Source: an uncultured Faecalibacterium sp. | GTDB taxonomy: Bacteria > Bacillota > Clostridia > Oscillospirales > Ruminococcaceae | Direction: 5' to 3' | Assembly (NCBI GenBank): GCA_934561555.1 | Contig: CAKTGQ010000004.1 | Location: forward strand, 86,899 to 150,898 | DNA: 64,000 nucleotides | Part shown: positions 15,055-22,640 of the stretch, one piece after another | How positions within the stretch are numbered: the stretch's first letter is position 1 | Layout: the number at the start of each line of letters is the position of its first letter | Position numbers and translations under genes: made by a program | The notes under the pieces: generated by a model | The model's database searches: none | Told to the model about the DNA's origin: nothing | The model's input: the letters and a program-made list of their open reading frames with translations, nothing else

Positions 15055-16980
15055 ATGGAAAACGTAATTCTGCAGCCCATTGAGGTGGGCGGACAGACCT
15101 TTAAAAACCGCATCATGTTCCCCCCGCTGACCACCGGCTACGAGAAAAACGGCATGATCAGCGAGCAGGACATGGGCTTCTACACCCGTCTGGCAAAGGG
15201 CGGCGTGGGCTACATCGTTCTGGGCGATGTGGCACCCATCAACAGCTTTTCTCCCACCCCCAAGCTGTTTGACGACAGCCAGATCCCTGCCTTCAAGGCA
15301 CTGGCCGACAGCGTACACGCCTACGGCACAAAGCTGGGCGTCCAGCTCTTCCACCCGGAGTACGATGTGGACGCCATCAACAGCCTGTTCATGCAGAAGA
15401 AGTTTGACGAGATGCGTCAGCGCCTGCATCACGACATGATGTTCTTTACCGATGAAGTCAGCGAGGAGATGCTGATGGCCATCATCGATAAGATGTGTGC
15501 CTGCGCAGTGCGTGCCCAGAAGGCCGGTGTGGACGTGATCCAGATCCACGGCGACCGCCTGAACGGCTGCCTGTGCTCCACCCGCATGAACCACCGCACC
15601 GACAAGTTCGGCGGCAGTCTGGAGAACCGTGTCCGCTTTGCCCGGATGCTGACCCGCGCTATCCGCAAGGCTGTGCCGGGTTTGGTCATCGACTACAAGC
15701 TGTCCATCGTCACCCCGCAGCGCGGCAAGGGCGGCATTGACGAGGCCGACGCCGTGCAGTTCGCTCAGTGGCTGGTGGAGGACGGCGTGGATATGTTCCA
15801 CGTTGCACAGGCCAACCACACCGGCAACATGGCCGACACCATCCCTCCCATGGGCGTGCAGCCCTACGGCTTCTTTGTCAAGATCGCCGGGGACATCAAA
15901 AAGGCCGTCAACGTGCCGGTGAGCGCCGTGGGCCGTATCGTGGACGCCGACATGGCTGCGCGTGTCATCGAGAGCGGCATGGCCGATATGGTTGCCATGG
16001 GCCGTCCGCTGCTGGCAGACCCCGACTGGGGCACCAAGATCGCTGCAGGGAAGGCCTGCGATATCCGCCGCTGCATCAGCTGCAACAAGGGCTGCACCGA
16101 TGCCATCCAGAACCGCCAGTTCCTCTCCTGCGTGCTGAATGCGGAGAACGGCTACGAGAACACCCGCAGCATCCAGCCCGCAGCGCAGAAAAAGAAGATC
16201 GCCGTCCTCGGCGGCGGCCCTGCCGGTCTGGAAGCCGCCCGTGTGGCAGCGCTGCGCGGCCATGACGTGACCCTGTTTGAAAAGACCACCTCTCTGGGCG
16301 GTCAGCTGAACATTGCCTGCGTGCCTCCCCGCAAGGAAGAGATGCGCCGCGCCGCACAGGATCTGATCCACGCGGTCTGCAATGTCGGTGTACACCTGTG
16401 CATGGGGCAGACCCGCACCGCCGAGCAGCTGAAGGACGCCGGTTTCGAGGCTGTCATCAACGCTGTGGGCGCACACAGCGCCGCACCCCGCATCCCCGGC
16501 ATCGACAGCGTGAACGTGGCCGATGCATGGAAGGTGCTGGCCGGTGAGCAGCAGGTGTACGGCACGGTGGCTGTCATTGGCGGCGGCATGGTAGGCTGCG
16601 AGACCGCAGAGTATCTGGCTGCCCGCGGCTGCAAGGTGTCGGTCATCGAGATGATGGACAAGATCGCCGCCGGCGAGAGCACCACCATTCTGCCCACCCT
16701 GCTGGAAAACTACAAGACCTACGGCGTGGAGCAGTACCCCAGCCACAAGGTCAAGGAGTTCCGCATGGATGCCGTCGTCTGCGAGAACAAGGACGGCGCA
16801 GAGGTGACTATCCCCTGTGATTACATCGTGCTGGCCATGGGCGCACGCCCCAACGCATTTGACGCTGCTGCGCTGGAAGCTGCCGGTATCCCGGTATATT
16901 CCATCGGTGATGCCGCTGGTAAGGCTGCGGATATCTCCAACGCCATCCGCACCGGTTACGATACCGCCTGCCAGCTGTAA
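15055..16980 (+). CDS. FMN/Fe-S/FAD ene-reductase (2,4-dienoyl-CoA reductase/BaiCD-like)
   Basis: 641 residues. N-terminal old-yellow-enzyme barrel (1-345) with FKNRIMFPPLTTGYE and GGSLENRVRFARMLTRAIRK; 4Fe-4S ligands CISCNKGC plus a further Cys in FLSCVLN; FAD fold with VLGGGPAGLEAARVAA and NAD(P)H fold with VIGGGMVGCETAEYLAARG. The usual HGAHGY active-site segment reads HGDRLNG, so the proton-donor tyrosine of dienoyl-CoA reductases is not conserved and the substrate is probably different. Reduces activated C=C bonds with NAD(P)H. AGGAGG precedes the start; last gene of the operon, followed by a strong terminator. Confidence 0.9.
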   Translation: MENVILQPIEVGGQTFKNRIMFPPLTTGYEKNGMISEQDMGFYTRLAKGGVGYIVLGDVAPINSFSPTPKLFDDSQIPAFKALADSVHAYGTKLGVQLFHPEYDVDAINSLFMQKKFDEMRQRLHHDMMFFTDEVSEEMLMAIIDKMCACAVRAQKAGVDVIQIHGDRLNGCLCSTRMNHRTDKFGGSLENRVRFARMLTRAIRKAVPGLVIDYKLSIVTPQRGKGGIDEADAVQFAQWLVEDGVDMFHVAQANHTGNMADTIPPMGVQPYGFFVKIAGDIKKAVNVPVSAVGRIVDADMAARVIESGMADMVAMGRPLLADPDWGTKIAAGKACDIRRCISCNKGCTDAIQNRQFLSCVLNAENGYENTRSIQPAAQKKKIAVLGGGPAGLEAARVAALRGHDVTLFEKTTSLGGQLNIACVPPRKEEMRRAAQDLIHAVCNVGVHLCMGQTRTAEQLKDAGFEAVINAVGAHSAAPRIPGIDSVNVADAWKVLAGEQQVYGTVAVIGGGMVGCETAEYLAARGCKVSVIEMMDKIAAGESTTILPTLLENYKTYGVEQYPSHKVKEFRMDAVVCENKDGAEVTIPCDYIVLAMGARPNAFDAAALEAAGIPVYSIGDAAGKAADISNAIRTGYDTACQL

Positions 16981-17001
16981 AACAACAATATAGTTCTATT
17001 T

Positions 17002-17044
17002 GTGGGTCAGAAACGTCTGCGGGCGCTTCTGACCCACTTTTTTT
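17002..17044 (+). terminator. Terminator of the symporter-esterase-reductase operon
   Basis: 11-pair stem (17002-17012 with 17027-17037) extended by four inner pairs to a TGCG loop, then seven T residues. Confidence 0.9.
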
Positions 17045-17079
17045 ATCCTCTCAGGCAAAGCCCTGACGGCGATGCTGCG

Positions 17080-17613
17080 CCCTCTCAGGCGCTCCCGCGC
17101 CAGATTTCCCCTTTTGTCACCTGTGGTGACATCTTCCCCCGGAGCGGTGGAAGTCTTTCCTCTCAGGGAGAGCCAAGCCGTTACGTTCGTTGCTAAAGTA
17201 TTAGGCGCAATGAGGAAGTTTTCGGCAGTGCTCTTAGCTCTCCCTTTGGGAGAGCTGGCAAAGCCGTCAGGCTTTGACTGAGAGGGCGCACGCCGTAAGC
17301 CTTGTCGTTAAAGTTTCAGACGCAATAAGAAACCTTCCCACCTCCGCTGAAGCCTTCACCCGCCGGGGGAAGGTGGCGCGTAGCGCCGGATGAGGGGCAG
17401 CACCCGCTAGCCTTGCACGCCCTCTCAGGCGCTCCCGCGCCAGCTCTCCCAAGGGGAGAGCCAAGCCGTTAGCCTCGATACTAAAGTATTAGGCATCATG
17501 AGGAAGCTTTCGGCAGTGCTCTTGGCTCTCCCTTTGGGAGAGCTGTCACCGAAGGTGACTGAGAGGGCGCACGCCGTAAGCCTTGTCGCTAAAGTATCAG
17601 GCGCAATGAGAAA
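17080..17613. repeat. Repeat field: two diverged tandem units of inverted-repeat modules
   Basis: No gene is seen between 16981 and 17870. The field carries a module of about 43 bases, CCCTCTCAG plus a variable hairpin plus CAGCTCTCCC-AAAGGGAGAGCC, in both orientations: 17080-17110 (plus, decayed), 17236-17286 (minus), 17420-17462 (plus), 17524-17567 (minus). Units 17153-17333 and 17419-17613 are tandem copies, sharing the spacers with CTAAAGTATTAGGC and CGCCGTAAGCCTTGTCG. A related palindrome with GGCTCCCTCC lies at 17632-17650. Another copy is at 48660-48755. This looks like a dispersed REP/MITE-type repeat; no coding signal. Confidence 0.75.
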
Positions 17614-17694
17614 GCTTCCGGGCGCATCAGAGGCTCCCTCCCAGAGGGAGCAGGCAAAGCTGTCAGGCTTTGCCTGAGGAAGTTCGTTCCAAAC

Positions 17695-17808
17695 CCCTCC
17701 CGTGAAAATGGAATACCGGAGCGTCCGCAGGCGCTCCGGTATTCCGAAATTATAAATAATCTTTCCGCTGATGATGCGCAAAGCGAACGCGGAGCGCATT
17801 CAAAATCG
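17695..17808 (-). repeat. 3'-end repeat element, copy C
   Basis: Same family as 9044-9160 and 30385-30500, read on the minus strand. Variable arms 17710-17723 and 17732-17745 (14 pairs) around a TGCG core loop; conserved AGCGGAAAGATTATTTATA on one side and TTTTCACGGGAGGGG on the other. It follows the CaCA terminator in the direction of that gene. Confidence 0.7.
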
Positions 17809-17815
17809 TCCCACA

Positions 17816-17852
17816 TAAAAAGGCTGCTGCACAAAAACCTGTGCAGCAGCCT
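17816..17852 (-). terminator. Terminator of the CaCA exchanger gene
   Basis: Perfect 13-pair stem, 17821-17833 with 17840-17852, six-base loop, U-run on the minus strand. Confidence 0.85.
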
Positions 17853-17870
17853 TAACTATTAACTTGCGGA

Positions 17871-18830
17871 TCAGATGCTGAACTGCACGGCGCAGAAGGC
17901 AGCATAGATGCACAGCAGTGCAATGCCCTGCGGGCGGCTCAGCTTGCCCTTGATCAGTGCGGGCAGGGTGAGCAGCAGCATCACGGCAAACATGACCGGG
18001 ATATCCATCACCAGCGAGGCGTTCATGCCTGCGATGGTGGAGTTCTGCGGGATGCTGAAGGGGGCCAGCGTGACGGACACGCCGCTGACCAGCACCAGAT
18101 TGAACACGTTTGCGCCGATGACATTGCCCAGCGACAGCGCACCGTGGCCCTTGGCCAGCGAAGTGATGGCGGTGACCAGCTCCGGCAGCGAGGTGCCCAG
18201 CGCCACAAAGGTCAGCGCAATGACCGACTCCGGCACGCCCAGTGCCTGAGCGATCAGGGTGCCGTTGTCCACCAGCAGGTCAGCACCCACAGCAATGAGC
18301 ACTGCGCCGATGGCAAGCAGACCCAGCTCCTTGGCAAAGGAGCCTTCCTCTGCCTGCTCCTCCTCTTCCGGGGCGGGGGCGTTCTTCATGGCCAGCACGT
18401 TGCACACGATGTAAGCCACGAACATGGCCAGCAGGATCAGGCCCACCGGGCGGGTGAAGGAACCGGTGGTGTAGGCCACACCGGCATAGAAAGCGGCAGC
18501 CACAAAGAAGAAAGCTACCGGGGTGCGCAGGCTCTTGGGGTCAACCTTGCCCGGGCGCACCGCAATGGTGATGGCGGCAATCAGGGCTGCGTTGCAGATG
18601 ACCGAGCCGATGGCGTTGCCGTAGGCGATCTCACCGTGACCGGTGAGCGCGGAGGTGGTGGACACCATGACCTCCGGCAGGGTGGTACCGATGGAGACCA
18701 CCGTGGCACCGATAAGCAGCTCCGGCACATGGAAGCGGCGGGCGATGCCGGTGGCACCGTCCACAAACCAGTCGCCGCCCTTGATCAGGCACAGCAGACC
18801 CGCGATAAACAACAGAACAGGGATCAGCAT
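17871..18830 (-). CDS. CaCA-family cation exchanger (YrbG-like)
   Basis: 319 residues and about ten transmembrane helices. Both family alpha-repeats are intact: GATVVSIGTTLPEVMVSTTS ending in GNAIGSVICN, and ALTFVALGTSLPELVTAITS ending in GNVIGANVFNL. An acidic loop (EEEEQAEEG) joins the halves. Start MLIPVLLF at 18830 with GGAGAG upstream; the longer open frame would run through the leader RNA. Exchanges Ca2+ or related divalent cations for Na+ or H+. Its leader (18869-19020) resembles the manganese yybP-ykoY class, which suggests a role in Mn2+ or mixed divalent-cation export. Confidence 0.93.
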   Translation of the reverse strand: MLIPVLLFIAGLLCLIKGGDWFVDGATGIARRFHVPELLIGATVVSIGTTLPEVMVSTTSALTGHGEIAYGNAIGSVICNAALIAAITIAVRPGKVDPKSLRTPVAFFFVAAAFYAGVAYTTGSFTRPVGLILLAMFVAYIVCNVLAMKNAPAPEEEEQAEEGSFAKELGLLAIGAVLIAVGADLLVDNGTLIAQALGVPESVIALTFVALGTSLPELVTAITSLAKGHGALSLGNVIGANVFNLVLVSGVSVTLAPFSIPQNSTIAGMNASLVMDIPVMFAVMLLLTLPALIKGKLSRPQGIALLCIYAAFCAVQFSI

Positions 18831-18868
18831 AATATCTCTCCTTTTTTGAATGATGGCGGCAGAGGCAC

Positions 18869-18922
18869 AAAAAAAGACCCTTATCACATCCTGCCCAAAA
18901 CGGGAAAATGTGATAAAAGTCT
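18869..18922 (-). terminator. Expression-platform terminator of the CaCA leader
   Basis: 14 pairs with two G.U, followed by seven U residues on the minus strand (18868-18874). Confidence 0.85.
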
Positions 18923-19020
18923 CAAGCATCCGGTACTGCATCGGGCATTTCTGCCGGGTTTGTCGCTGCAGCACAGCGCACCGGTTTTTAACCAAGGTAC
19001 GCCCCTTACTCCCTTTTATC
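18869..19020 (-). ncRNA. Riboswitch-like leader, yybP-ykoY-type (Mn2+), upstream of CaCA exchanger
   Basis: Read on the minus strand it starts GATAAAAGGGAGTAAGG and shares with the oadB leader the blocks GGGAGTAA, GGCAG-AATGCCCGATG and GCTTGAGACTTTT. P1 pairs 19013-19020 perfectly with 18912-18919 (GATAAAAG/CTTTTATC); this differs from the other copy by compensated changes. The P1 3' strand is buried in the 5' arm of a 14-pair terminator (18909-18922 with 18875-18888) followed by a U-run. So ligand-stabilised P1 should turn the exchanger on. Confidence 0.68.
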
Positions 19021-19028
19021 CAGAGAAT

Positions 19029-19057
19029 ATTATACCTGTTTTCCGGCAAAAGCGCAA
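19029..19057 (-). promoter_or_regulatory. Promoter of the CaCA leader and gene
   Basis: Minus strand: TTGCGC (19052-19057), 17-base spacer, TATAAT (19029-19034). Confidence 0.7.
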
Positions 19058-19072
19058 GGGGAAATATGGGAT

Positions 19073-20380
19073 TTATTCTGCCTTGGTCACTTTTTTGGCA
19101 TTGGGATAAATGCGCTCCATGCGGGCGTTGTCGAAATGCGCGTCAAGGAACACTTCCAGCTGGCCGTTGGGTGCTTCGCCGCTGGTGCGGGCATCGTACC
19201 GCGCCAGTGCCAGCGCACTGGTGAGCATATTCACCGCCATAAACACCGCCAGCGCCGCCGTCATCCACGGACGGATATGGCTGCGCACCTTTTTTATCAG
19301 TTTGAGCACCAGCGGGTAGCCGTAGCGCATCCACAGCACCGCCGCAATGCCCCAGAAAAAGCAGTACAGCAGGTTGATGCGCCCGCCCAGATTGAACTTG
19401 AACTTGCTGTAATCCCAGAACACCGTACCGAACAGCAGTTCGGTGACAGCGCTGCACACATATTCATACACGCCGCCCAGCACCGTGCCAAAGGCAAAGA
19501 GATAGCGGTCGCTTTTTTCCTGATTCTGCCGCAGCAGCACGGTAGCCATGGCCAGTGCCAGGCCCCACACCACGCTGAAGGGTCCCCACACCAGACTGGA
19601 ACGGCTCATCCACACTCCGGCGGTCAGGCGGCAGAACACCGTCTCCACCATGTCGCCCAGAAACGCCCCGATGACGAACAGCCACAACAGGTCTGCCACG
19701 CTGAGGAAGTCGGTCTCCCCTTTCTGCACCGCCGTGGGCTGCTGCCGGGCGGCTTCCGGGTAGGCGCGCTGGATGCGCTTTTCCACATACACGGCAATGC
19801 GGCGGCGCAGGGTGTCGGAGCGCTCTTCCAGCTTCTGGTTCAGCTGCTCCAGCACCGGATGCTGCGCCGCATACCGCCCCACCAGCACCGCCGAGCCCAG
19901 CTGATCCAGCACCGCGATGCCCAGCGCCACCCACACCAGCAGATGCAGCAGCCACCCCGGCACAAGGGCGCACAGCCGCAGCAGCAGCCCGTTGCCCCAA
20001 AGTACAGTCACCATGCCCAGCACGCCCCACAGCACCGAGTATTGCAGGCAGACGTAGCCGTTCAGGTTGAACTTTTTATCGGAGTAGTCCCACCATTTGC
20101 GGTTATGCAGCCGCTCCAGCAGCTTTGCCGTGAGCCACTCTACCACGGTAGCCGTGAGCATACAGGCCACAAACAGCGCCACTAGCTTTGTGCGCATATC
20201 TGCAAAGCCCACTGCCATCAGGATGGCCGTTGTACCATACACAAAGCAGAACGGCCCCGCCGCCATGCCGCGGTTTGCAAACCGCTTGCCCCGGAAGGTG
20301 GCCACCACGGTCTCCCCTACCCACCCAAGGAAGGAATAGACCAGATACAGCACGCCCAGCGTGTAGAAATTCAGTGTCAT
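19073..20380 (-). CDS. Duplicated CmpB-type (PF06541-like) multi-pass membrane protein
   Basis: 435 residues starting at MTLNFYTLGV; the open frame upstream of 20380 contains the promoter. Two homologous halves can be seen: GWVGETVVATFRGKRFANRG ... WWDYSDKKFNLNGYVCLQYS in the first, and GDMVETVFCRLTAGVWMSRS ... FWDYSKFKFNLGGRINLLYC in the second. This repeated pattern is that of the putative ABC-transporter-permease family CmpB, whose function is unknown. The halves are joined by a charged segment (near residues 180-235). The C-terminal 60 residues after the last helix are likely extracytoplasmic. Confidence 0.8.
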   Translation of the reverse strand: MTLNFYTLGVLYLVYSFLGWVGETVVATFRGKRFANRGMAAGPFCFVYGTTAILMAVGFADMRTKLVALFVACMLTATVVEWLTAKLLERLHNRKWWDYSDKKFNLNGYVCLQYSVLWGVLGMVTVLWGNGLLLRLCALVPGWLLHLLVWVALGIAVLDQLGSAVLVGRYAAQHPVLEQLNQKLEERSDTLRRRIAVYVEKRIQRAYPEAARQQPTAVQKGETDFLSVADLLWLFVIGAFLGDMVETVFCRLTAGVWMSRSSLVWGPFSVVWGLALAMATVLLRQNQEKSDRYLFAFGTVLGGVYEYVCSAVTELLFGTVFWDYSKFKFNLGGRINLLYCFFWGIAAVLWMRYGYPLVLKLIKKVRSHIRPWMTAALAVFMAVNMLTSALALARYDARTSGEAPNGQLEVFLDAHFDNARMERIYPNAKKVTKAE

Positions 20381-20413
20381 CGCGCTTTCCTCGCCTTCTA
20401 GTTTTATGCTCTG

Positions 20414-20442
20414 ATTGTACTCGCTTGCACAGGTTTGCACAA
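20414..20442 (-). promoter_or_regulatory. Promoter of the CmpB-type gene
   Basis: Minus strand: TTGTGC (20437-20442), 17-base spacer, TACAAT (20414-20419). Confidence 0.6.
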
Positions 20443-20504
20443 GGGGCGGCGGAAAAATGTTACAATTGGTGTGCATTTTCATTTTACGAACGCATCATTC
20501 CGTT

Positions 20505-20537
20505 AAAAAAGCCGCTGCACAAGCACGGTGCAGCGGC
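20505..20537 (-). terminator. Terminator of the iron alcohol dehydrogenase
   Basis: Perfect 10-pair stem 20511-20520 with 20528-20537, seven-base loop, six U residues on the minus strand. Confidence 0.88.
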
Positions 20538-20560
20538 TCTCAGAGTTTATTTATAATAGA

Positions 20561-21709
20561 TTACAGCTGGCTCTTATACAGCTCCACGATTTCCTCTACG
20601 CTGGTGTCGCGGGGGTTGCCGGGACGGCAGGCATCTGCAAAAGCAGACTCGGCGAGGAACTGGATGTCCTCTTCCTTCAGGATGCCGTGCAGGTTTGCGG
20701 GGATGCCCACGTCTGCGCTCAGCTGCTTGACAGCATCGATGGTGGCGTCAGCGGCCTCCACATCGTTCATCTCATCGATGCCCACAACGCCCATCGCCTT
20801 GCCAACGGCGCGGTAACGCTCACCGGCAACGCTCTTGTTGTACTCCAGACCCACTGGCAGCAGGATAGCGCAGGCCACACCGTGCGGGGTATCATACAGA
20901 GCAGACAGGCCGTGTGCCATGGAGTGCACGATGCCCAGACCCACGTTGGAGAAGCCCATACCGGCAATGTACTGGCCCAGAGCCATGCCCTCGCGGCCCT
21001 CCGGGGTGTTCTGCACAGCGCCGCGCAGGCTCTGGCTGATGAGCTTGATGGCTTCCAGATGGAACATATCGGAGATGACGCAGTGGCCCTTGGTGATGTA
21101 GCCCTCGATGGCGTGGGTCAGAGCGTCCATGCCGGTGGCGGCGGTCAGGCCCTTGGGCATGGAGGACATCATATCGGGGTCAACCACAGCGATCTCGGGG
21201 ATATCGTTGGTGTCCACGCAGACGAACTTGCGCTTCTTCTCCACATCGGTGATGACGTAGTTGATGGTGACCTCGGCAGCAGTGCCGGCGGTGGTGGGCA
21301 CTGCAATGGTGAACACCGCGTGCTTCTTGGTGGGAGCAACACCTTCCAGAGAGCGGACATCCGCAAACTCGGGGTTATTGATGATGATGCCGATGGCCTT
21401 TGCGGTATCCATGGAGGAGCCGCCGCCGATGGTCACGATGCAGTCAGCCTCGGCAGCCTTGAAGGCAGCCACGCCGTCCTGCACGTTGGCGATGGTGGGG
21501 TTGGGCTTGATCTCGCTGTAAACAGCGTAGGCAAAGTTTGCAGCATCCAGCAGGTCGGTGACCTTTTTGGTAACGCCAAACTTGATCAGGTCGGGGTCGG
21601 AGCAGACGAAAGCCTTCTTGTAGCCGCGGGCGGTCAGCTCGGGAACAATGTTCTCGATGGCACCGTGGCCGTGGTAGGAGATGGTATTCAGAACAATGCG
21701 GTCAGCCAT
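20561..21709 (-). CDS. Iron-containing alcohol dehydrogenase (FucO-like)
   Basis: 382 residues, normal length. NAD-binding GGGSSMDTAKAIG, AVPTTAGTAAEVT, and the metal-binding region with MDALTHAIEGY, HSMAHGLSALYDTPHG and the following His residues, all typical of the lactaldehyde reductase (FucO) branch of group III dehydrogenases. Interconverts aldehydes and alcohols with NAD(H); natural roles include lactaldehyde to 1,2-propanediol. GGAGGATTTG precedes the ATG. Monocistronic, with TTGCAA-17-TATGCT upstream as a possible promoter. Confidence 0.92.
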   Translation of the reverse strand: MADRIVLNTISYHGHGAIENIVPELTARGYKKAFVCSDPDLIKFGVTKKVTDLLDAANFAYAVYSEIKPNPTIANVQDGVAAFKAAEADCIVTIGGGSSMDTAKAIGIIINNPEFADVRSLEGVAPTKKHAVFTIAVPTTAGTAAEVTINYVITDVEKKRKFVCVDTNDIPEIAVVDPDMMSSMPKGLTAATGMDALTHAIEGYITKGHCVISDMFHLEAIKLISQSLRGAVQNTPEGREGMALGQYIAGMGFSNVGLGIVHSMAHGLSALYDTPHGVACAILLPVGLEYNKSVAGERYRAVGKAMGVVGIDEMNDVEAADATIDAVKQLSADVGIPANLHGILKEEDIQFLAESAFADACRPGNPRDTSVEEIVELYKSQL

Positions 21710-21900
21710 AATACAAATCCTCCAAATCTGTTTGCAGCCGCCTTTCCGGCGGCGTTTCTCTGCATTTCAGCATAGCACATCGTCAAAAAATTTGCAATGT
21801 AAAATTGTTTAAAATTGTAGCATATTTTTATACTTGTGTATTGTTTTCTATTATTTTTGTCTGTTTTCCGGCATTATTATCCCCCTGCAAAAAACAATCC

Positions 21901-21929
21901 TTGCCAAATGGCCGTGCCTGTGTTATACT
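21901..21929 (+). promoter_or_regulatory. Promoter of tRNA-Thr
   Basis: TTGCCA (21901-21906), 17-base spacer, TATACT (21924-21929), 16 bases before the tRNA. Confidence 0.7.
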
Positions 21930-21944
21930 ATCTTAGTAATCTTT

Positions 21945-22019
21945 GCTGGTGTGGCGCAATGGCAGCGCAACTGATTTGTAATCAGTGGGTTGCAGGTTCA
22001 ACTCCTGTCACCAGCTCCA
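21945..22019 (+). tRNA. tRNA-Thr (anticodon TGT)
   Basis: 75 bases including an encoded CCA. Acceptor arms GCTGGTG and CACCAGC, D-arm GCGC-AATGGCA-GCGC, anticodon arm CTGAT-TTGTAAT-CAG region placing TGT at positions 34-36, T-arm GCAGG-TTCAACT-CCTGT. Reads ACA codons. Confidence 0.93.
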
Positions 22020-22020
22020 A

Positions 22021-22073
22021 GAAAAATCCTGCGATATACCGCTAGAATGGCGGCGTGTATCGTGGGATTTTTG
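22021..22073 (+). terminator. Terminator behind tRNA-Thr
   Basis: Long imperfect hairpin joining AAAAATCC near 22022 and GGATTTTT near 22065, with CGATA/TATCG and CCGC/GCGG inner pairs, ending in T residues. The stretch from 22074 to 22357 that follows holds no gene I can support; it ends in a short CACCGT/ACGGTG hairpin. Confidence 0.6.
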
Positions 22074-22357
22074 CTTTTGTATGCGTTGCAAATCTATCAG
22101 AATGTGCCTTGTTTGTGCCTTATTGCTCAAAAAATGCCTTGTCGGAGTGCCTTGTGCTGGATGCCCGGCGGCGTGGGCGGGGCGGTTCAGGCTGCGAGGT
22201 TTGCGGTCGGTCTGGGTGTGGCTGCTGCGCGTGCCGGATGGTGTCCGACAGGGGCTTTCCCATCACAAGGACGAGTGCAGCGCATACCGGTCTGTCTGTC
22301 CGCTATTGGGTATGGATACCACCGTGAAACAACGGTGATAGGATGAAATATTTTAAT

Positions 22358-22392
22358 TACGTATTGACGCAATACGTATAAAATGATATACT
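22358..22392 (+). promoter_or_regulatory. hicAB promoter with embedded operator dyad
   Basis: TTGACG (22364-22369), 17-base spacer, TATACT (22387-22392). The perfect inverted repeat TACGTATTG (22358-22366), centre ACG, CAATACGTA (22370-22378) covers the -35 box, the expected position for autorepression by the HicA-HicB complex. Confidence 0.7.
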
Positions 22393-22415
22393 ATACCTGT
22401 AAGAAGTTGACGGCG

Positions 22416-22607
22416 ATGCCATTAAAACCGCGCGAGATGGAAAAGATAATCCTTGCAGACGGCTGGGTGTTCAAAGAGCAAAACGGCTCGCACAGGCAGT
22501 ATGTACACCCGACAAAAGAAGGCAAGGTTACTATCCCTTTCCACAAGGGCAAAGAGCTTGACAGACGAACGGAGTTATCTATTCGGAGACAGGCGGGGCT
22601 TAAATAA
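22416..22607 (+). CDS. hicA: HicA-type mRNA interferase toxin
   Basis: 63 residues from MPLKPREMEK. The double-stranded-RNA-binding-like fold is evident: ILADGWVFKEQNGSHRQYVH with the catalytic His in GSHRQYVHP, then KVTIPFHKGKELDRRTELSI. An upstream ATG at 22383 lies inside the -10 box and is rejected. Cleaves mRNA when free of HicB. Followed by the antitoxin hicB after 33 bases; the pair stands in an island next to tRNA-Thr, consistent with horizontal arrival. Confidence 0.9.
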   Translation: MPLKPREMEKIILADGWVFKEQNGSHRQYVHPTKEGKVTIPFHKGKELDRRTELSIRRQAGLK

Positions 22608-22640
22608 GCCCTTGCCCTTTCTCCAAACACGTTAGGGGGC

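Noticed and set aside
14278..16746. Very long minus-strand open frame (822 codons) opposite the esterase and reductase
   Set aside because: It mirrors the third-position GC bias of well-supported genes on the plus strand, has no ribosome-binding site and its translation is rich in low-complexity Ala/Gly/His/Val without any known motif.
17080..17613. Repeat field as a CRISPR array
   Set aside because: Repeats are of unequal spacing, alternate in orientation and the intervals are themselves related; no cas gene is near.
22074..22357. Integrase remnant behind tRNA-Thr
   Set aside because: Looked for an integrase C-terminal part in all frames; no recognisable motif, so only the gap is reported.
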